In this document: positions 1 to 8,161 of the stretch, piece by piece
Layout of the letters: every line of letters begins with the position of its first letter
Numbering within the stretch: the stretch's first letter is position 1
Assembly: GCA_913774715.1 (NCBI GenBank)
Contig: CAJYHS010000065.1
Location: forward strand, 62,001-126,000
Reading direction: 5' to 3'
From: an uncultured Siphonobacter sp.
Lineage (GTDB): Bacteria; Bacteroidota; Bacteroidia; Cytophagales; Spirosomataceae
Length of the DNA stretch: 64,000 bases
The notes under the pieces: generated by a model
Seen by the model: the letters and a program-made list of their open reading frames with translations, nothing else
Told to the model about the DNA's origin: nothing
Databases searched by the model: none
Position numbers and translations under genes: made by a program

Positions 1-626
1 GAGCGTTTATACTGCTCAACAATTCGCGGCGAAACCTGCCCGTTAATGAAACGGGCCACGGCCAGCCCCATGCCATACTCCGCCGCTAACTGACTACTGC
101 CGCCACTCGAACTCAAAATCCACTGAGCCGGAATGGTGTCCGCCTGCGGCACGGCCAGGACGGGACCGTATTGAGTACCGGCGGAATCTGTGAAGAAAGT
201 TTGCAGATAATCGAGCTGTTGACGGTAACTTTGCTCACTGAAGTCGTTGGAAGGATTAAGTAAAGCCGACGAAATGCGGTCTCCACCGGGAGCACGCCCC
301 ATCCCGAGGTCAATGCGACCGGGAAAAAGTGATTCGAGTAACCGGAAGTTTTCCGCCACTTTCAAAGCACTATGATTGGGTAACATGATCCCACCGGAAC
401 CCACCCGAATACGTTCGGTCTCGTCAGCCAGCTTCACCATTAACACTTCAGGAGCAGAACCGGCAATAGCCGCGGCATTATGGTGTTCAGAAACCCAGAA
501 ACGGGTGTATCCCCACTGATCCGCATTTTTGGCTACGGTTATGGTTTGCTGCAATGCGTCGCGGGCGGAACCACCTTTGCGAACAGGGGATTGATCCAAT
601 ATGCTCAGTCGAAGAGGCTTGCTCAT
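1..626 (-). CDS. LLM-class flavin-dependent oxidoreductase (partial, C-terminus beyond window)
   Basis: About 208 N-terminal residues are present; the gene runs off the left edge. The reading frame starts at an ATG (MSKPLRLSILDQSP...) and carries hallmarks of the bacterial luciferase-like monooxygenase fold: a WVSEHH segment near residues 44-49, the strand/loop GSGGIMLPNHS near 77-87 and GRIDLGMGRAPGG near 103-115. Members of this MsnO8/YhbW-like branch use reduced FMN to oxidise substrates that are usually unknown. It is transcribed away from the NADH dehydrogenase across a 326-bp divergent spacer. Family assignment is firm; substrate cannot be inferred. Confidence 0.9.
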   Translation of the reverse strand, partial: MSKPLRLSILDQSPVRKGGSARDALQQTITVAKNADQWGYTRFWVSEHHNAAAIAGSAPEVLMVKLADETERIRVGSGGIMLPNHSALKVAENFRLLESLFPGRIDLGMGRAPGGDRISSALLNPSNDFSEQSYRQQLDYLQTFFTDSAGTQYGPVLAVPQADTIPAQWILSSSGGSSQLAAEYGMGLAVARFINGQVSPRIVEQYKR

Positions 627-952
627 ACAATTTGTATTAATCGGTGTTTTAAGTACATATTTTCAATACCTTAAACACAAATAATGAATATAAATGAGGC
701 TGATTATGAACAGAGTATAAAAAATTTTGTTCTTTAGAAAAGAGAAGTTGATTTTTGTACAAAAATTCGATTCGCCCGTTTTGATATTTACAATGAGTAG
801 AAATACGAAATCAAGCATGTAAGTGCTCTTTTTCCCATTTTTAAACAATTAACCATTAAACGTTTTCGAAAGCCATTCGTTCCTCTTCGGAGTTTTTCCG
901 AAGGAAGTGGTTCAGTTTTTTAGGCTTCGAGCGTTGTCCATCGCTTTGTCAA
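627..952. other. Divergent intergenic region, no gene recognised
   Basis: This AT-rich 326-bp spacer separates two divergently transcribed oxidoreductase genes and presumably holds both promoters. A 61-codon minus-strand frame (663-848) has no family features and a composition like random AT-rich DNA, so it is not called. No clear TAnnTTTG box could be placed with confidence. Confidence 0.5.
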
Positions 953-2299
953 ATGCTTGATTTAAATGATCTTTCGCTAAATATTCCTGAAACCACCAAG
1001 CCGCGTGTTGTCATCATTGGAGGTGGATTTGGAGGAATTAACCTGGCTCAAAAACTTCCCGGGAAGTCTTTTCAGGTAGTTATGCTCGATAAACAGAACT
1101 ATCATGGGTTCTGGCCTCTCCTCTATCAGGTTGCCACGGCAGGTTTGGAAGCCGACGCGATTGCAGAGCCTCTTCGGAAAATGTTTGATGAAGAGTACGA
1201 GGACTTTCACTTCCGTCCGGTTCGCGTAACGAGCATTAGCCCCGAAACAAAAACCATTACGACCTTAATTGGTGATTTGAAATACGATTATCTGGTTATC
1301 GCCACTGGTACGAAGTCTAACTTCTTCGGTAATGATCAGATCAAGCAGAATTCTTTCCCGCTGAAGAAAATTACGGATGCTCTGAACCTGCGTAGCCAGA
1401 TTCTGCAAAGCTTTGAGAAAGCAAACATGACGACTAACGCCGAGTTACGTCAGAGCTTGCTGAACATCGTGATTGTAGGCGGTGGCCCAACGGGCGTTGA
1501 AACGGCAGGTGCCTTAGCCGAAATGCGTAAACACGTATTACCCGGCGATTATCCCGGCATGGATTTCACTAAAATGAACATTTATCTGGTAGAAGGACTC
1601 GATCGGGTATTACCTCCGATGTCGCCAGAAGCCAGCAAAAAGACCCAGACTTATCTGGAGAAAATGGGCGTTGTCGTGAAGACGAAAACGCTGGTGGAAT
1701 CTTACGACGGCGAAACCGTAACCTTCAAAGGTGGCGAGCAAATCAAAACCCAGACGCTAGTTTGGGCAGCGGGTGTTTCTGGAGCTACCATCAAAGGTAT
1801 TCCCGAAAATATCATCCAACGCGGTGGTCGTTACCCAGTAAACCTGTTTAATCAGATCGAAGGATATACGGACATTTTCGCCATTGGCGACATCGCCATG
1901 ATGAAATCGGAGAAATATCCCAACGGTCACCCCGGCGTAGCTCAGCCTGCGATGCAACAAGGCGTACACTTAGCGAAAAACCTGAAGCGTATGCTGGCCG
2001 GACAGGAGATGACGGCTTTCGATTACTTCGACAAAGGTTCCTTAGCCATTATTGGCCGGGCTCGTGCCGTGGCGGATTTACCCGGCAAAATTACTTTGGG
2101 TGGTATCATCGCCTGGTTTGCGTGGTTATTCGTTCACATCTATTACCTGATCGGTTTCCGTAACAAACTGGTAGTATTGAGTAACTGGCTGTATCGCTTC
2201 TTTACCTACGAACGCGGTACTCGTCTGATTATCCGTCCGTTTATTCGGAAGGGTGATAAGGCTACGGAAGTCTTCATGCATAAGCAGCAAGCGGATTAA
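953..2299 (+). CDS. ndh: Type II NADH:quinone oxidoreductase (NDH-2)
   Basis: A 448-residue flavoprotein that transfers electrons from NADH to the quinone pool without pumping protons. Visible are the FAD-binding GGGFGG (residues 23-28), the NDH-2 signature HGFWPLLYQVATAGL (51-65), the second Rossmann GGGPTG for NADH (176-181), the FAD-contacting AIGD (310-313) and the quinone-site-type AQPAMQQG (330-337). A hydrophobic C-terminal stretch (about 383-400) followed by basic residues fits membrane attachment. It stands alone and ends in a strong terminator hairpin. Length and motif order are normal for the family. Confidence 0.95.
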   Translation: MLDLNDLSLNIPETTKPRVVIIGGGFGGINLAQKLPGKSFQVVMLDKQNYHGFWPLLYQVATAGLEADAIAEPLRKMFDEEYEDFHFRPVRVTSISPETKTITTLIGDLKYDYLVIATGTKSNFFGNDQIKQNSFPLKKITDALNLRSQILQSFEKANMTTNAELRQSLLNIVIVGGGPTGVETAGALAEMRKHVLPGDYPGMDFTKMNIYLVEGLDRVLPPMSPEASKKTQTYLEKMGVVVKTKTLVESYDGETVTFKGGEQIKTQTLVWAAGVSGATIKGIPENIIQRGGRYPVNLFNQIEGYTDIFAIGDIAMMKSEKYPNGHPGVAQPAMQQGVHLAKNLKRMLAGQEMTAFDYFDKGSLAIIGRARAVADLPGKITLGGIIAWFAWLFVHIYYLIGFRNKLVVLSNWLYRFFTYERGTRLIIRPFIRKGDKATEVFMHKQQAD

Positions 2300-2318
2300 A
2301 TTTGGGCTTACAGATATA

Positions 2319-2354
2319 AAAAAGGGATTCGGTAATGATACCGAATCCCTTTTT
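2319..2354. terminator. Bidirectional intrinsic terminator
   Basis: A 14-bp perfect stem (AAAAAGGGATTCGG paired with its complement, 8-nt loop) ends in a T run on both strands. It lies between the convergent NDH-2 gene and the sugar isomerase gene, so it can serve both. Confidence 0.85.
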
Positions 2355-2364
2355 GTTTCTTCTT

Positions 2365-2380
2365 AACTTCCCGAAAGCTT
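2365..2380. repeat. Solo arm of the AACTTCCCGAAAGCTT repeat family
   Basis: This 16-bp sequence is identical to the left arm of the palindrome that begins 49 bp further on. It stands alone here, suggesting a partly deleted or duplicated copy. Confidence 0.7.
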
Positions 2381-2413
2381 AAGCGACAGGTTGTTTCGTT
2401 TTCTCTTGTTTCC

Positions 2414-2446
2414 AACTTCCCGAAAGCTTAAAGCTTTCGGGAAGTT
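2414..2446. repeat. Dispersed palindrome AACTTCCCGAAAGCTT, copy 1
   Basis: A 33-bp near-perfect palindrome with 16-bp arms around a single base. The same arm sequence recurs at 25589-25621, 47738-47770 and 63596-63628, always between genes and just downstream of a stop codon. It may act as an additional terminator for the isomerase gene, which ends 14 bp away. Confidence 0.8.
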
Positions 2447-2459
2447 AAGCACCAAACGA

Positions 2460-3290
2460 TTACTTCTCTTTCAAATAAATAGCTCGGAAATTCTTCACAC
2501 TTTCCGCAATTTCAGGCCCGTTATTCTCCCACTTGTATTCGTATTCGGCGGAAATCGGGCCTTTGAATTTCTGACGTTTCAGTTCTGCGATTACTGCCGG
2601 AATATCACATACGCCCGTACCCCATACGACATCGTGCGTTTTGGGAGCTTTTTCTTCCAGATCTTTAAAGTGCATCCCGAGTACGTGTCCATCCAGCTTT
2701 TTCAGACATTCCACGGGATCGAGTCCGGAACGAACCCAATGTCCAATATCCGAGCAGGAACCAAGGTAAGGATTGTTGCCAATAACGGATAGAACCGAAT
2801 CCGGGTGCCAGTAATGCGATGGTTTCGGGTGATTATGCAAGGCTACGTTAATTTTATACTGTTTGGCCAGTTCGCCAATATAGGGGATCTGCTTTACATC
2901 GGGCTCGGTGTTGATATTACGAATTCCCATCTCTTTGGCAAACTCAAAAAGGGTTTTCCACTCTGCTTCGTCCTTCGCCCGCACTACGCCATAAGCCACC
3001 AGGGTAAGCCCTCGGTCTTTCAGTAGCTTTTTCACGGCCTGACGTGTCTCGGCATTCATCGTGAAATTCATGTTCCCGGCAATGCCGCCGCCAATTTGCT
3101 GAGTAGGGAAAGCTTCGACATATTTCAGACCGCAGCTATCAATTTTTCGTAAGGCTTCGGTAAATGGAAATAATCGAAAGGAGTAAGATTGAGCTCCCAA
3201 CATCCAGCCCGACTTAGACTCGGGTGTTTTCTGAGCCAGAAGATTTCCCGTCAGTAATACGGCACAAAGAATAAATAAGGCTTTTTTCAT
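2460..3290 (-). CDS. Secreted sugar phosphate isomerase/epimerase-like TIM barrel protein
   Basis: A 276-residue protein with an N-terminal signal peptide (about 1-19, ending LLAQ) followed by a xylose-isomerase-like TIM barrel (AP endonuclease 2 family). Segments such as LKYVEAFP, NVALHNHPKP, GSCSDIGHW and GMHFKDLEEK supply the His, Asp and Glu metal-ligand positions typical of the fold, with the last Glu probably in ISAEYEYKW near the C-terminus. Exported Bacteroidota members act on sugars or cyclitols, but no substrate is indicated here. It is a single-gene unit with terminator and repeat hairpins at its 3' end. Confidence 0.88.
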   Translation of the reverse strand: MKKALFILCAVLLTGNLLAQKTPESKSGWMLGAQSYSFRLFPFTEALRKIDSCGLKYVEAFPTQQIGGGIAGNMNFTMNAETRQAVKKLLKDRGLTLVAYGVVRAKDEAEWKTLFEFAKEMGIRNINTEPDVKQIPYIGELAKQYKINVALHNHPKPSHYWHPDSVLSVIGNNPYLGSCSDIGHWVRSGLDPVECLKKLDGHVLGMHFKDLEEKAPKTHDVVWGTGVCDIPAVIAELKRQKFKGPISAEYEYKWENNGPEIAESVKNFRAIYLKEK

Positions 3291-3530
3291 TGAATCCAGA
3301 GGTATAGTAAATAATGGTTAAATATCAGAACTATTTCCAGAATAACCACAACCCTAATAAATGTTAAAATATGGGATTTTTACTACTGGTGGTATAAACT
3401 TCTACGTATGTAAAGTATCCAATGACCGTTAACTCACCAAATGTAGATTTAACATTTTTTAGGTAGCAAATCCACCATAAAATACTCAATTTTAAAGCTT
3501 TAAATGAATCGTCACTGGTTCACAATAGCC

Positions 3531-5030
3531 ATGAAAACATCCCGCATCATCGCTTTGGTCTGTATACTAACCACTGGACTGGGTCTCAGCTCTCTCCAGG
3601 CACAGCCGGGCGTGAATATATCTTTTGCTACCTTTTATAATGAGCTTTCCCCGTACGGAGAATGGGTTCAGAATCCTGAATACGGGCAGGTATGGTCACC
3701 TAATGTCGACCCCGACTTTCAGCCTTACGGAACGGCGGGGCACTGGGAAATGACCGAATACGGTAATACCTGGGTCTCGGATTATCCCTGGGGCTGGGCT
3801 CCTTTTCACTATGGGCGTTGGGTGATGTCCTATAATCGCTGGGTTTGGGTACCCGATTACGAATGGGGACCAGCCTGGGTAAACTGGCGGAACGGCGGCG
3901 GCTATTACGGCTGGGCTCCGTTGGGACCGGGCATGAGCATTAATGTTAATATCAATCTGCCCTGGAATTACTGGGTGTTTGTTCCCCGTCAATACCTGTT
4001 AAGTCCCCGGATTTATTCGTATTGCGTTCCTCGAACCCTCGTAGTTAATATTTACAACAATACCACGATTATTAACAACGTCTATCGGTCGAATAACCGC
4101 ACGTACGTTAGTGGTCCGAATCGCCGGGACATTCAACGGGCAACGGGACGTCCCGTAGATGTGCGTCGTGCCGATGATTTTGGTCGCCGGGCTGGTTTTT
4201 ACAACCGCGATTACGCTTCTAACCGAGGCGATCGCAATGGCGGTCGTGATAACAACAATAATGGCGGAAACTGGAATCGTCCTGGTAACCGGGATAACTC
4301 GCCTGGCCGCCCCGACCGTAATGGATCCACTCCTGATTATCAGGGTAACCGTCGGAATAACGGAACTAATGGCTTTGACGGTACCAACCGCCCTGACCGC
4401 AATGGCAATACTAATAGTCCCTGGACTTCGGGACGTAACCGGAACGACAATACGCCAAGTAATCAACCCGGACAAGAATCTAATAACCCCTTTGGTGATG
4501 CGGGTAACCGGGCCAGTCGCGGCTGGAATCAGAACTCGGGACAGCCGTCCTCTCCCAACCGAGATAATAGCAATCCCTTTGGTGACGCAGCTAACCGGGC
4601 AAATCGTGGCTGGAACCAGAGCTCGGGTGAGTCCACCACTCCAAATCGGGACTTTGGGAACAGCCAGCCCAGCCGGCAATGGAATTCAGGTCGTAGCGAT
4701 TCACCCAGCAATCAACCCAGCCGGGAAAGCAGCAGTCCTTTTGGTGGCGGCATGAGTCGTCCGGACCGTTCTTCCGGTGGTTCGCCTGATTTCCGCTCAA
4801 ATCGTCAGCAAAGTCAGTCTCCTATGAGCCAGCCTTCTGCCCCTGCAATGGGCGGCAGTCGGATTGAGCGAAATGGAGGTATGCCTTCCGGCGGTGGAAT
4901 GAGACAGCCTGCCGAAAACCGTAGCGGTGGATTTTCTCCCCGCAACAGTGGTGGAAATTCAGCTCCGCAAAGTGCTCCCGGTAATCCGGGTGGTGGCGGT
5001 GGAGCCCGTTCCCGAGGAAGTAGAAATTAA
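3531..5030 (+). CDS. Secreted DUF6600-like protein with Asn/Gly/Arg-rich low-complexity tail
   Basis: The ATG at 3531 gives a clean signal peptide (MKTSRIIALVC...LQAQ); an upstream in-frame ATG at 3504 would add nine residues before it and is less likely. The next ~130 residues form a Trp/Tyr/Gly-rich domain (motifs YGEWVQNPEYGQVW, WGWAPFHYGRW, WVWVPDYEWGPAWV, YGWAPLGPG) of the kind labelled DUF6600 in many bacteria. The remaining ~300 residues are low complexity, rich in N, R, G, S, P and Q. They include a tandem repeat of about 28 residues starting NPFGDAGNRASRGWNQ then NPFGDAANRANRGWNQ. Function is unknown; an envelope or surface role is plausible. Confidence 0.8.
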   Translation: MKTSRIIALVCILTTGLGLSSLQAQPGVNISFATFYNELSPYGEWVQNPEYGQVWSPNVDPDFQPYGTAGHWEMTEYGNTWVSDYPWGWAPFHYGRWVMSYNRWVWVPDYEWGPAWVNWRNGGGYYGWAPLGPGMSINVNINLPWNYWVFVPRQYLLSPRIYSYCVPRTLVVNIYNNTTIINNVYRSNNRTYVSGPNRRDIQRATGRPVDVRRADDFGRRAGFYNRDYASNRGDRNGGRDNNNNGGNWNRPGNRDNSPGRPDRNGSTPDYQGNRRNNGTNGFDGTNRPDRNGNTNSPWTSGRNRNDNTPSNQPGQESNNPFGDAGNRASRGWNQNSGQPSSPNRDNSNPFGDAANRANRGWNQSSGESTTPNRDFGNSQPSRQWNSGRSDSPSNQPSRESSSPFGGGMSRPDRSSGGSPDFRSNRQQSQSPMSQPSAPAMGGSRIERNGGMPSGGGMRQPAENRSGGFSPRNSGGNSAPQSAPGNPGGGGGARSRGSRN

Positions 5031-5053
5031 ACCGATGATCGGTTTATTGCCGT

Positions 5054-5088
5054 AAAGCCGTGCTTCGAAAGAAGTGCGGCTTTTTTTG
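5054..5088 (+). terminator. Intrinsic terminator
   Basis: The hairpin AAAGCCGTGCTTC-gaaa-GAAGTGCGGCTTT is followed by a T run. It lies 24 bp after the stop codon of the DUF6600-like gene and has a GNRA-type loop. Confidence 0.85.
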
Positions 5089-5224
5089 TTTCTGTTTTCA
5101 GTGGTGATTACTCTGACCTCTTGTAATGTTTTGTGGCTTCTAAACTTTGGTAATGCCTGTAATTATTATCTTCGTAACTCTTGAATTCAAGCTCAGTTAC
5201 ACTTGATAACATTTATCAAATTCT

Positions 5225-5602
5225 ATGAAACGAGTAACGGGTTTTGGCGGCATCTTCTTCAAAACGAAAGATCCACAGGCAATGCGTAACTGGTATAAAG
5301 AGCATCTAGGCTTTAATACCCATGACTACGGAGCCACTTTTGAAGGACAGGATCATCAGAAAAGTGACATTACCTGGAGTCCTTTTCCTGAAACAACTGC
5401 TTATTTTGATCCATCTGAGAAAGACTTCTTGCTTAATTTCCGGGTAGCTAATCTGGAAGAATTAGTAGCAGCTCTTAAGGAAGAAGGCGTGAAACTGGTG
5501 GGTGACATGGAAGTACATGACTATGGCAAATTTGCCTGGATTCTCGATCCCGAAGGTAATAAAATCGAACTTTGGGAACCGGCTAGTGAACAGAAACATT
5601 AA
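5225..5602 (+). CDS. VOC-superfamily (glyoxalase/bleomycin-resistance-like) protein
   Basis: A 125-residue single-domain vicinal-oxygen-chelate protein. The N-terminal GGIFFKTKDPQAMRNWYKEHLGF and C-terminal DYGKFAWILDPEGNKIELWEP are the paired beta-alpha-beta elements of this fold; the terminal IELWEP supplies the usual Glu ligand. No partner gene is adjacent. VOC proteins include glyoxalase I, dioxygenases and antibiotic-binding proteins, so substrate is unassigned. A TATCTTCG element near 5168, close to the Bacteroidota -7 consensus, precedes it. Confidence 0.88.
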   Translation: MKRVTGFGGIFFKTKDPQAMRNWYKEHLGFNTHDYGATFEGQDHQKSDITWSPFPETTAYFDPSEKDFLLNFRVANLEELVAALKEEGVKLVGDMEVHDYGKFAWILDPEGNKIELWEPASEQKH

Positions 5603-5765
5603 GCCATCCTATTTTACCTATTCCCAAGCCCTAATTGGTAGTTAGCCTAGCGTCAACAACGCCTTGGCACACGTAAATCATAGGATCTTATTAAGACACC
5701 TACCCCTTTTATCATTTTTCCTAACCTGTAACATCCCTATGCTCGCAAGCAAAGATTACTCTCAA

Positions 5766-5996
5766 ATGACTACTGAAGAATTAGCTTCGGAAGAAAAAAG
5801 AATGAAATCGCAAAAGATTATCACTGCGGTATGCATAGGCTTTTTAGTAGGCATTGCTATTTACGCAGCGGCTATCAAAAAAAGCTTTTTCCTGACTATT
5901 GCTTTGCTATTTTTTGCGGCTCTGATTGGATCCAGAAGTGCCCAAAATCTAAAGAATCTTCAGGAAGAAATAAGCCGGAGAAATCCTAGTTTGTAA
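5766..5996 (+). CDS. Small membrane protein of unknown function
   Basis: The start is uncertain: an ATG at 5766 (MTTEELASEEKRMKSQ...) gives 76 residues; earlier in-frame starts exist at 5739 (ATG) and 5664 (TTG). The 5766 start is preferred because the charged MTTEEL segment looks like a native N-terminus while the upstream residues look unstructured. Two closely spaced hydrophobic segments (roughly residues 20-36 and 39-55) form a hairpin in the inner membrane, followed by a short coiled-coil-like tail. No family is recognised. Confidence 0.65.
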   Translation: MTTEELASEEKRMKSQKIITAVCIGFLVGIAIYAAAIKKSFFLTIALLFFAALIGSRSAQNLKNLQEEISRRNPSL

Positions 5997-6120
5997 GATA
6001 GATCAACATTAGGGTTGTATTAAGTTGCTGGTAACCCACCAACAACGGTGAAGGCTTTTGAATAGAAAATCAAAAGAATCCTCCCTAAGTCTTTCAAACG
6101 ATTCAAAGCCTTTTCATAAC

Positions 6121-6990
6121 TTACCCCTTCTGATAAGCCCGGCGGTACTCCACTGGAGTTAATCCTGTGATGCGTTTAAAGTGACGGTTGAAATGCGAGA
6201 AATTGGCATACCCACTTTCGTAACAGACCTGAGCAATAGATAAATCGGCGGAGATCAGAATTTTACAGGCCTGACCGATGCGTACTTCTGACAGGAACTG
6301 CGTATACGTTTTTCGAACTCGACTTTTGAAGTACCGACAGAATGAGTGCGGATTCAGGGCTACTTCCTCCGCAATTTCTTCGAGGGTGATTTTTCGGGCA
6401 AAATGTGTAAACGTATAATGATATATTTTAGCCAGACGCTCCGTATCGCTGCCATCCACCGGAACAGCATAACCCACGCTGGCTAGGGGGATCAGTTCCT
6501 TTGACAGAGCCAGTATTCGCAGAATATCCATTAGTCCCAACAGGCGGTACAGGTCATCCTGTCCCGTAAACTCCAACATCCGTTGCTGAACGAGATCTCT
6601 GGTCGCTCCGGTTACCTTTAAACCATATTGAGCTTTCTGAAACAAGGCCCGAAGAGGTTTCGTTTCGGGTAACTCTATGAATTCTTTCCCCGCAAAATCT
6701 TCCGCGAAATGAATGGATAATGAACTACAAAGTTCATTATTATCAGGATGAAAATAGGCTTCATCCGACCGCCAGAGGTGGGGTACGTTTGCTCCCAGCA
6801 GGATTAATTCACCACTTTCAAAGGCTTCTACCTGATCACCAACGAGCCGTGTACCGGTGCCCTTCTGAACCCAGGTAATCTCAAATTCGGGATGGTAATG
6901 CCAGCGATTATAGAAGTAAGGTTCTACGACTTGACGTAGTCCGAAAGACGAGCTTCCTTCAAAATTAAACCGATGATAAACGGGCTTCAT
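6121..6990 (-). CDS. AraC-family transcriptional regulator
   Basis: A 289-residue regulator with an N-terminal cupin-like sensor (YFYNRWHYHPEFEITWVQKG around residues 25-45) and a C-terminal double helix-turn-helix (about 190-289). The second helix pair carries the classic AraC signature, ending in YESGYANFSHFNRHFKRITGLTPVEYR. The sensor presumably binds a small ligand. It is a single-gene unit, divergent from the sigma factor at 7135 across about 145 bp, so it might regulate that gene as well as itself; this is inference from position only. Confidence 0.92.
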   Translation of the reverse strand: MKPVYHRFNFEGSSSFGLRQVVEPYFYNRWHYHPEFEITWVQKGTGTRLVGDQVEAFESGELILLGANVPHLWRSDEAYFHPDNNELCSSLSIHFAEDFAGKEFIELPETKPLRALFQKAQYGLKVTGATRDLVQQRMLEFTGQDDLYRLLGLMDILRILALSKELIPLASVGYAVPVDGSDTERLAKIYHYTFTHFARKITLEEIAEEVALNPHSFCRYFKSRVRKTYTQFLSEVRIGQACKILISADLSIAQVCYESGYANFSHFNRHFKRITGLTPVEYRRAYQKG

Positions 6991-7134
6991 GATGCGTAGT
7001 TTTCAAATCTTATCCGACAATTACAGAAATCATGCAAATATAGTATCAATTCAAGACAAGCTCTGGTAAGTTTAGCATTAGGAGATTACCCAATTTTGTT
7101 AGGTTAAACGAGCTATCTAACCTACTACAGTACC

Positions 7135-7719
7135 GTGTCTACTTACTCTGACCAAATTTTATGGAATGCTTTGCTGGACGGCGATATTGAAGCCTGGGGT
7201 GTTTTATACCGTCGGCATTATCGTCCCCTGCGTTCCTGGGCATTGAGACGCTTTGCGGATGCCGCCATGATTGATGATGCTATTCAGGATTTGTTTCTCT
7301 GGATCTGGCAGCATCGGCAAAATCTAAATCGGAATGCTCCCTTAACCCCGTACCTGAAATTCTCGCTTCGAAACCAGATTCTGAAGCTCTTGCCCGCTAA
7401 TCATATTTCCCTGAATCAGGAAATGGACGGAATCGATTTACCCGTGGAAGATTGCCCGGAAAGTCGTTTAATCGAAAAGGAAATGGATTTCTCCTGGCAA
7501 AATTTTGCTACAAAATCACTTAACACCTTACCTCGTCGCAAGCGGCAGGTGATGGAGTTACGCTACCGCGATGGGCAATCCATAGAAGAAATTTCGGAAA
7601 ATACCGGACTTCAGTATCAGTCCGTAGTAAATGCCGTCCAGCTTTCCGTAACGCATCTGCGAAATCAGGCGATTCTCGCAGGCTATAACTATCAGGTATT
7701 CCGGCGAAAATCCCGTTAA
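7135..7719 (+). CDS. Sigma-70 family RNA polymerase sigma factor (ECF-like)
   Basis: A 194-residue factor starting at GTG. Region 2 is visible as LYRRHYRPLRSWALRRFAD...DAIQDLFLWIWQHR (about 24-62) and region 4 as LPRRKRQVMELRYRDGQSIEEISENTGLQYQSVVNAVQ (about 133-170). No anti-sigma gene of the FecR or zinc-finger type follows, and no SusC/SusD pair is near, so it is not an ordinary TonB-linked carbohydrate ECF unit. Only a DoxX-like gene lies downstream (50 bp). Targets are unknown. Confidence 0.9.
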   Translation: MSTYSDQILWNALLDGDIEAWGVLYRRHYRPLRSWALRRFADAAMIDDAIQDLFLWIWQHRQNLNRNAPLTPYLKFSLRNQILKLLPANHISLNQEMDGIDLPVEDCPESRLIEKEMDFSWQNFATKSLNTLPRRKRQVMELRYRDGQSIEEISENTGLQYQSVVNAVQLSVTHLRNQAILAGYNYQVFRRKSR

Positions 7720-7768
7720 TTGGTAAACAACATTCCAGCTTAAAGACTTTATCGATAAAAATCTGCTG

Positions 7769-8113
7769 ATGAGTCTTTACCTGATGTCCCTGGTCTACGT
7801 TGTGGCTGGAATTCTGCATTTTGTTCGTCCGGAAACGTACGTGCGGATCATGCCGCCCTCTATTCCGATACCCTTAACAATGGTGTATCTGAGTGGTGTA
7901 GCTGAAATCGTTTTAGGATTGGCGGTATTAATTCCGGCTCTCAGAACTTGGACAGCCTGGGGAATCATTCTCCTGTTGATTGCCGTTTTTCCAGCGAACT
8001 GGTATATGGCCGTTTCTGGCCAATTCTCTCATACCCCTTCCTGGATCCTGTGGGCCCGGCTTCCGCTTCAGTTAGTTCTGATTTACTGGGCGTATACCTT
8101 TACTAAAAAATAA
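7769..8113 (+). CDS. DoxX-like small integral membrane protein
   Basis: A 114-residue protein with four predicted membrane helices. The first helix ends in the pattern AGILHFVRPETYVRIMPP, characteristic of DoxX/DoxD-like proteins of Bacteroidota. It follows the sigma factor on the same strand after 50 bp and may be co-transcribed with it. Some relatives belong to oxidative-stress membrane complexes, but no specific role can be given. Confidence 0.82.
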   Translation: MSLYLMSLVYVVAGILHFVRPETYVRIMPPSIPIPLTMVYLSGVAEIVLGLAVLIPALRTWTAWGIILLLIAVFPANWYMAVSGQFSHTPSWILWARLPLQLVLIYWAYTFTKK

Positions 8114-8141
8114 ACGCAGACAGGTCTGGCCCATCTGCGTT
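8113..8141. terminator. Hairpin between convergent genes
   Basis: AACGCAGA pairs with TCTGCGTT across a 13-nt loop, between the ends of the DoxX-like gene and the aldo/keto reductase gene. There is no long T run on either strand, so terminator function is moderately supported. Confidence 0.5.
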
Positions 8142-8161
8142 CATTGGAGTACTGAGATGAT

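Noticed and set aside
663-848. 61-codon minus-strand frame in the first spacer
   Set aside because: AT-rich, hydrophobic by composition only, no family features and located where two divergent promoters are expected.
3999-4755. Long overlapping frames on both strands inside the DUF6600-like gene
   Set aside because: They mirror the low-complexity codons of the true gene and have unnatural repeats of V, I and T; typical shadow frames of GC-rich repetitive coding sequence.
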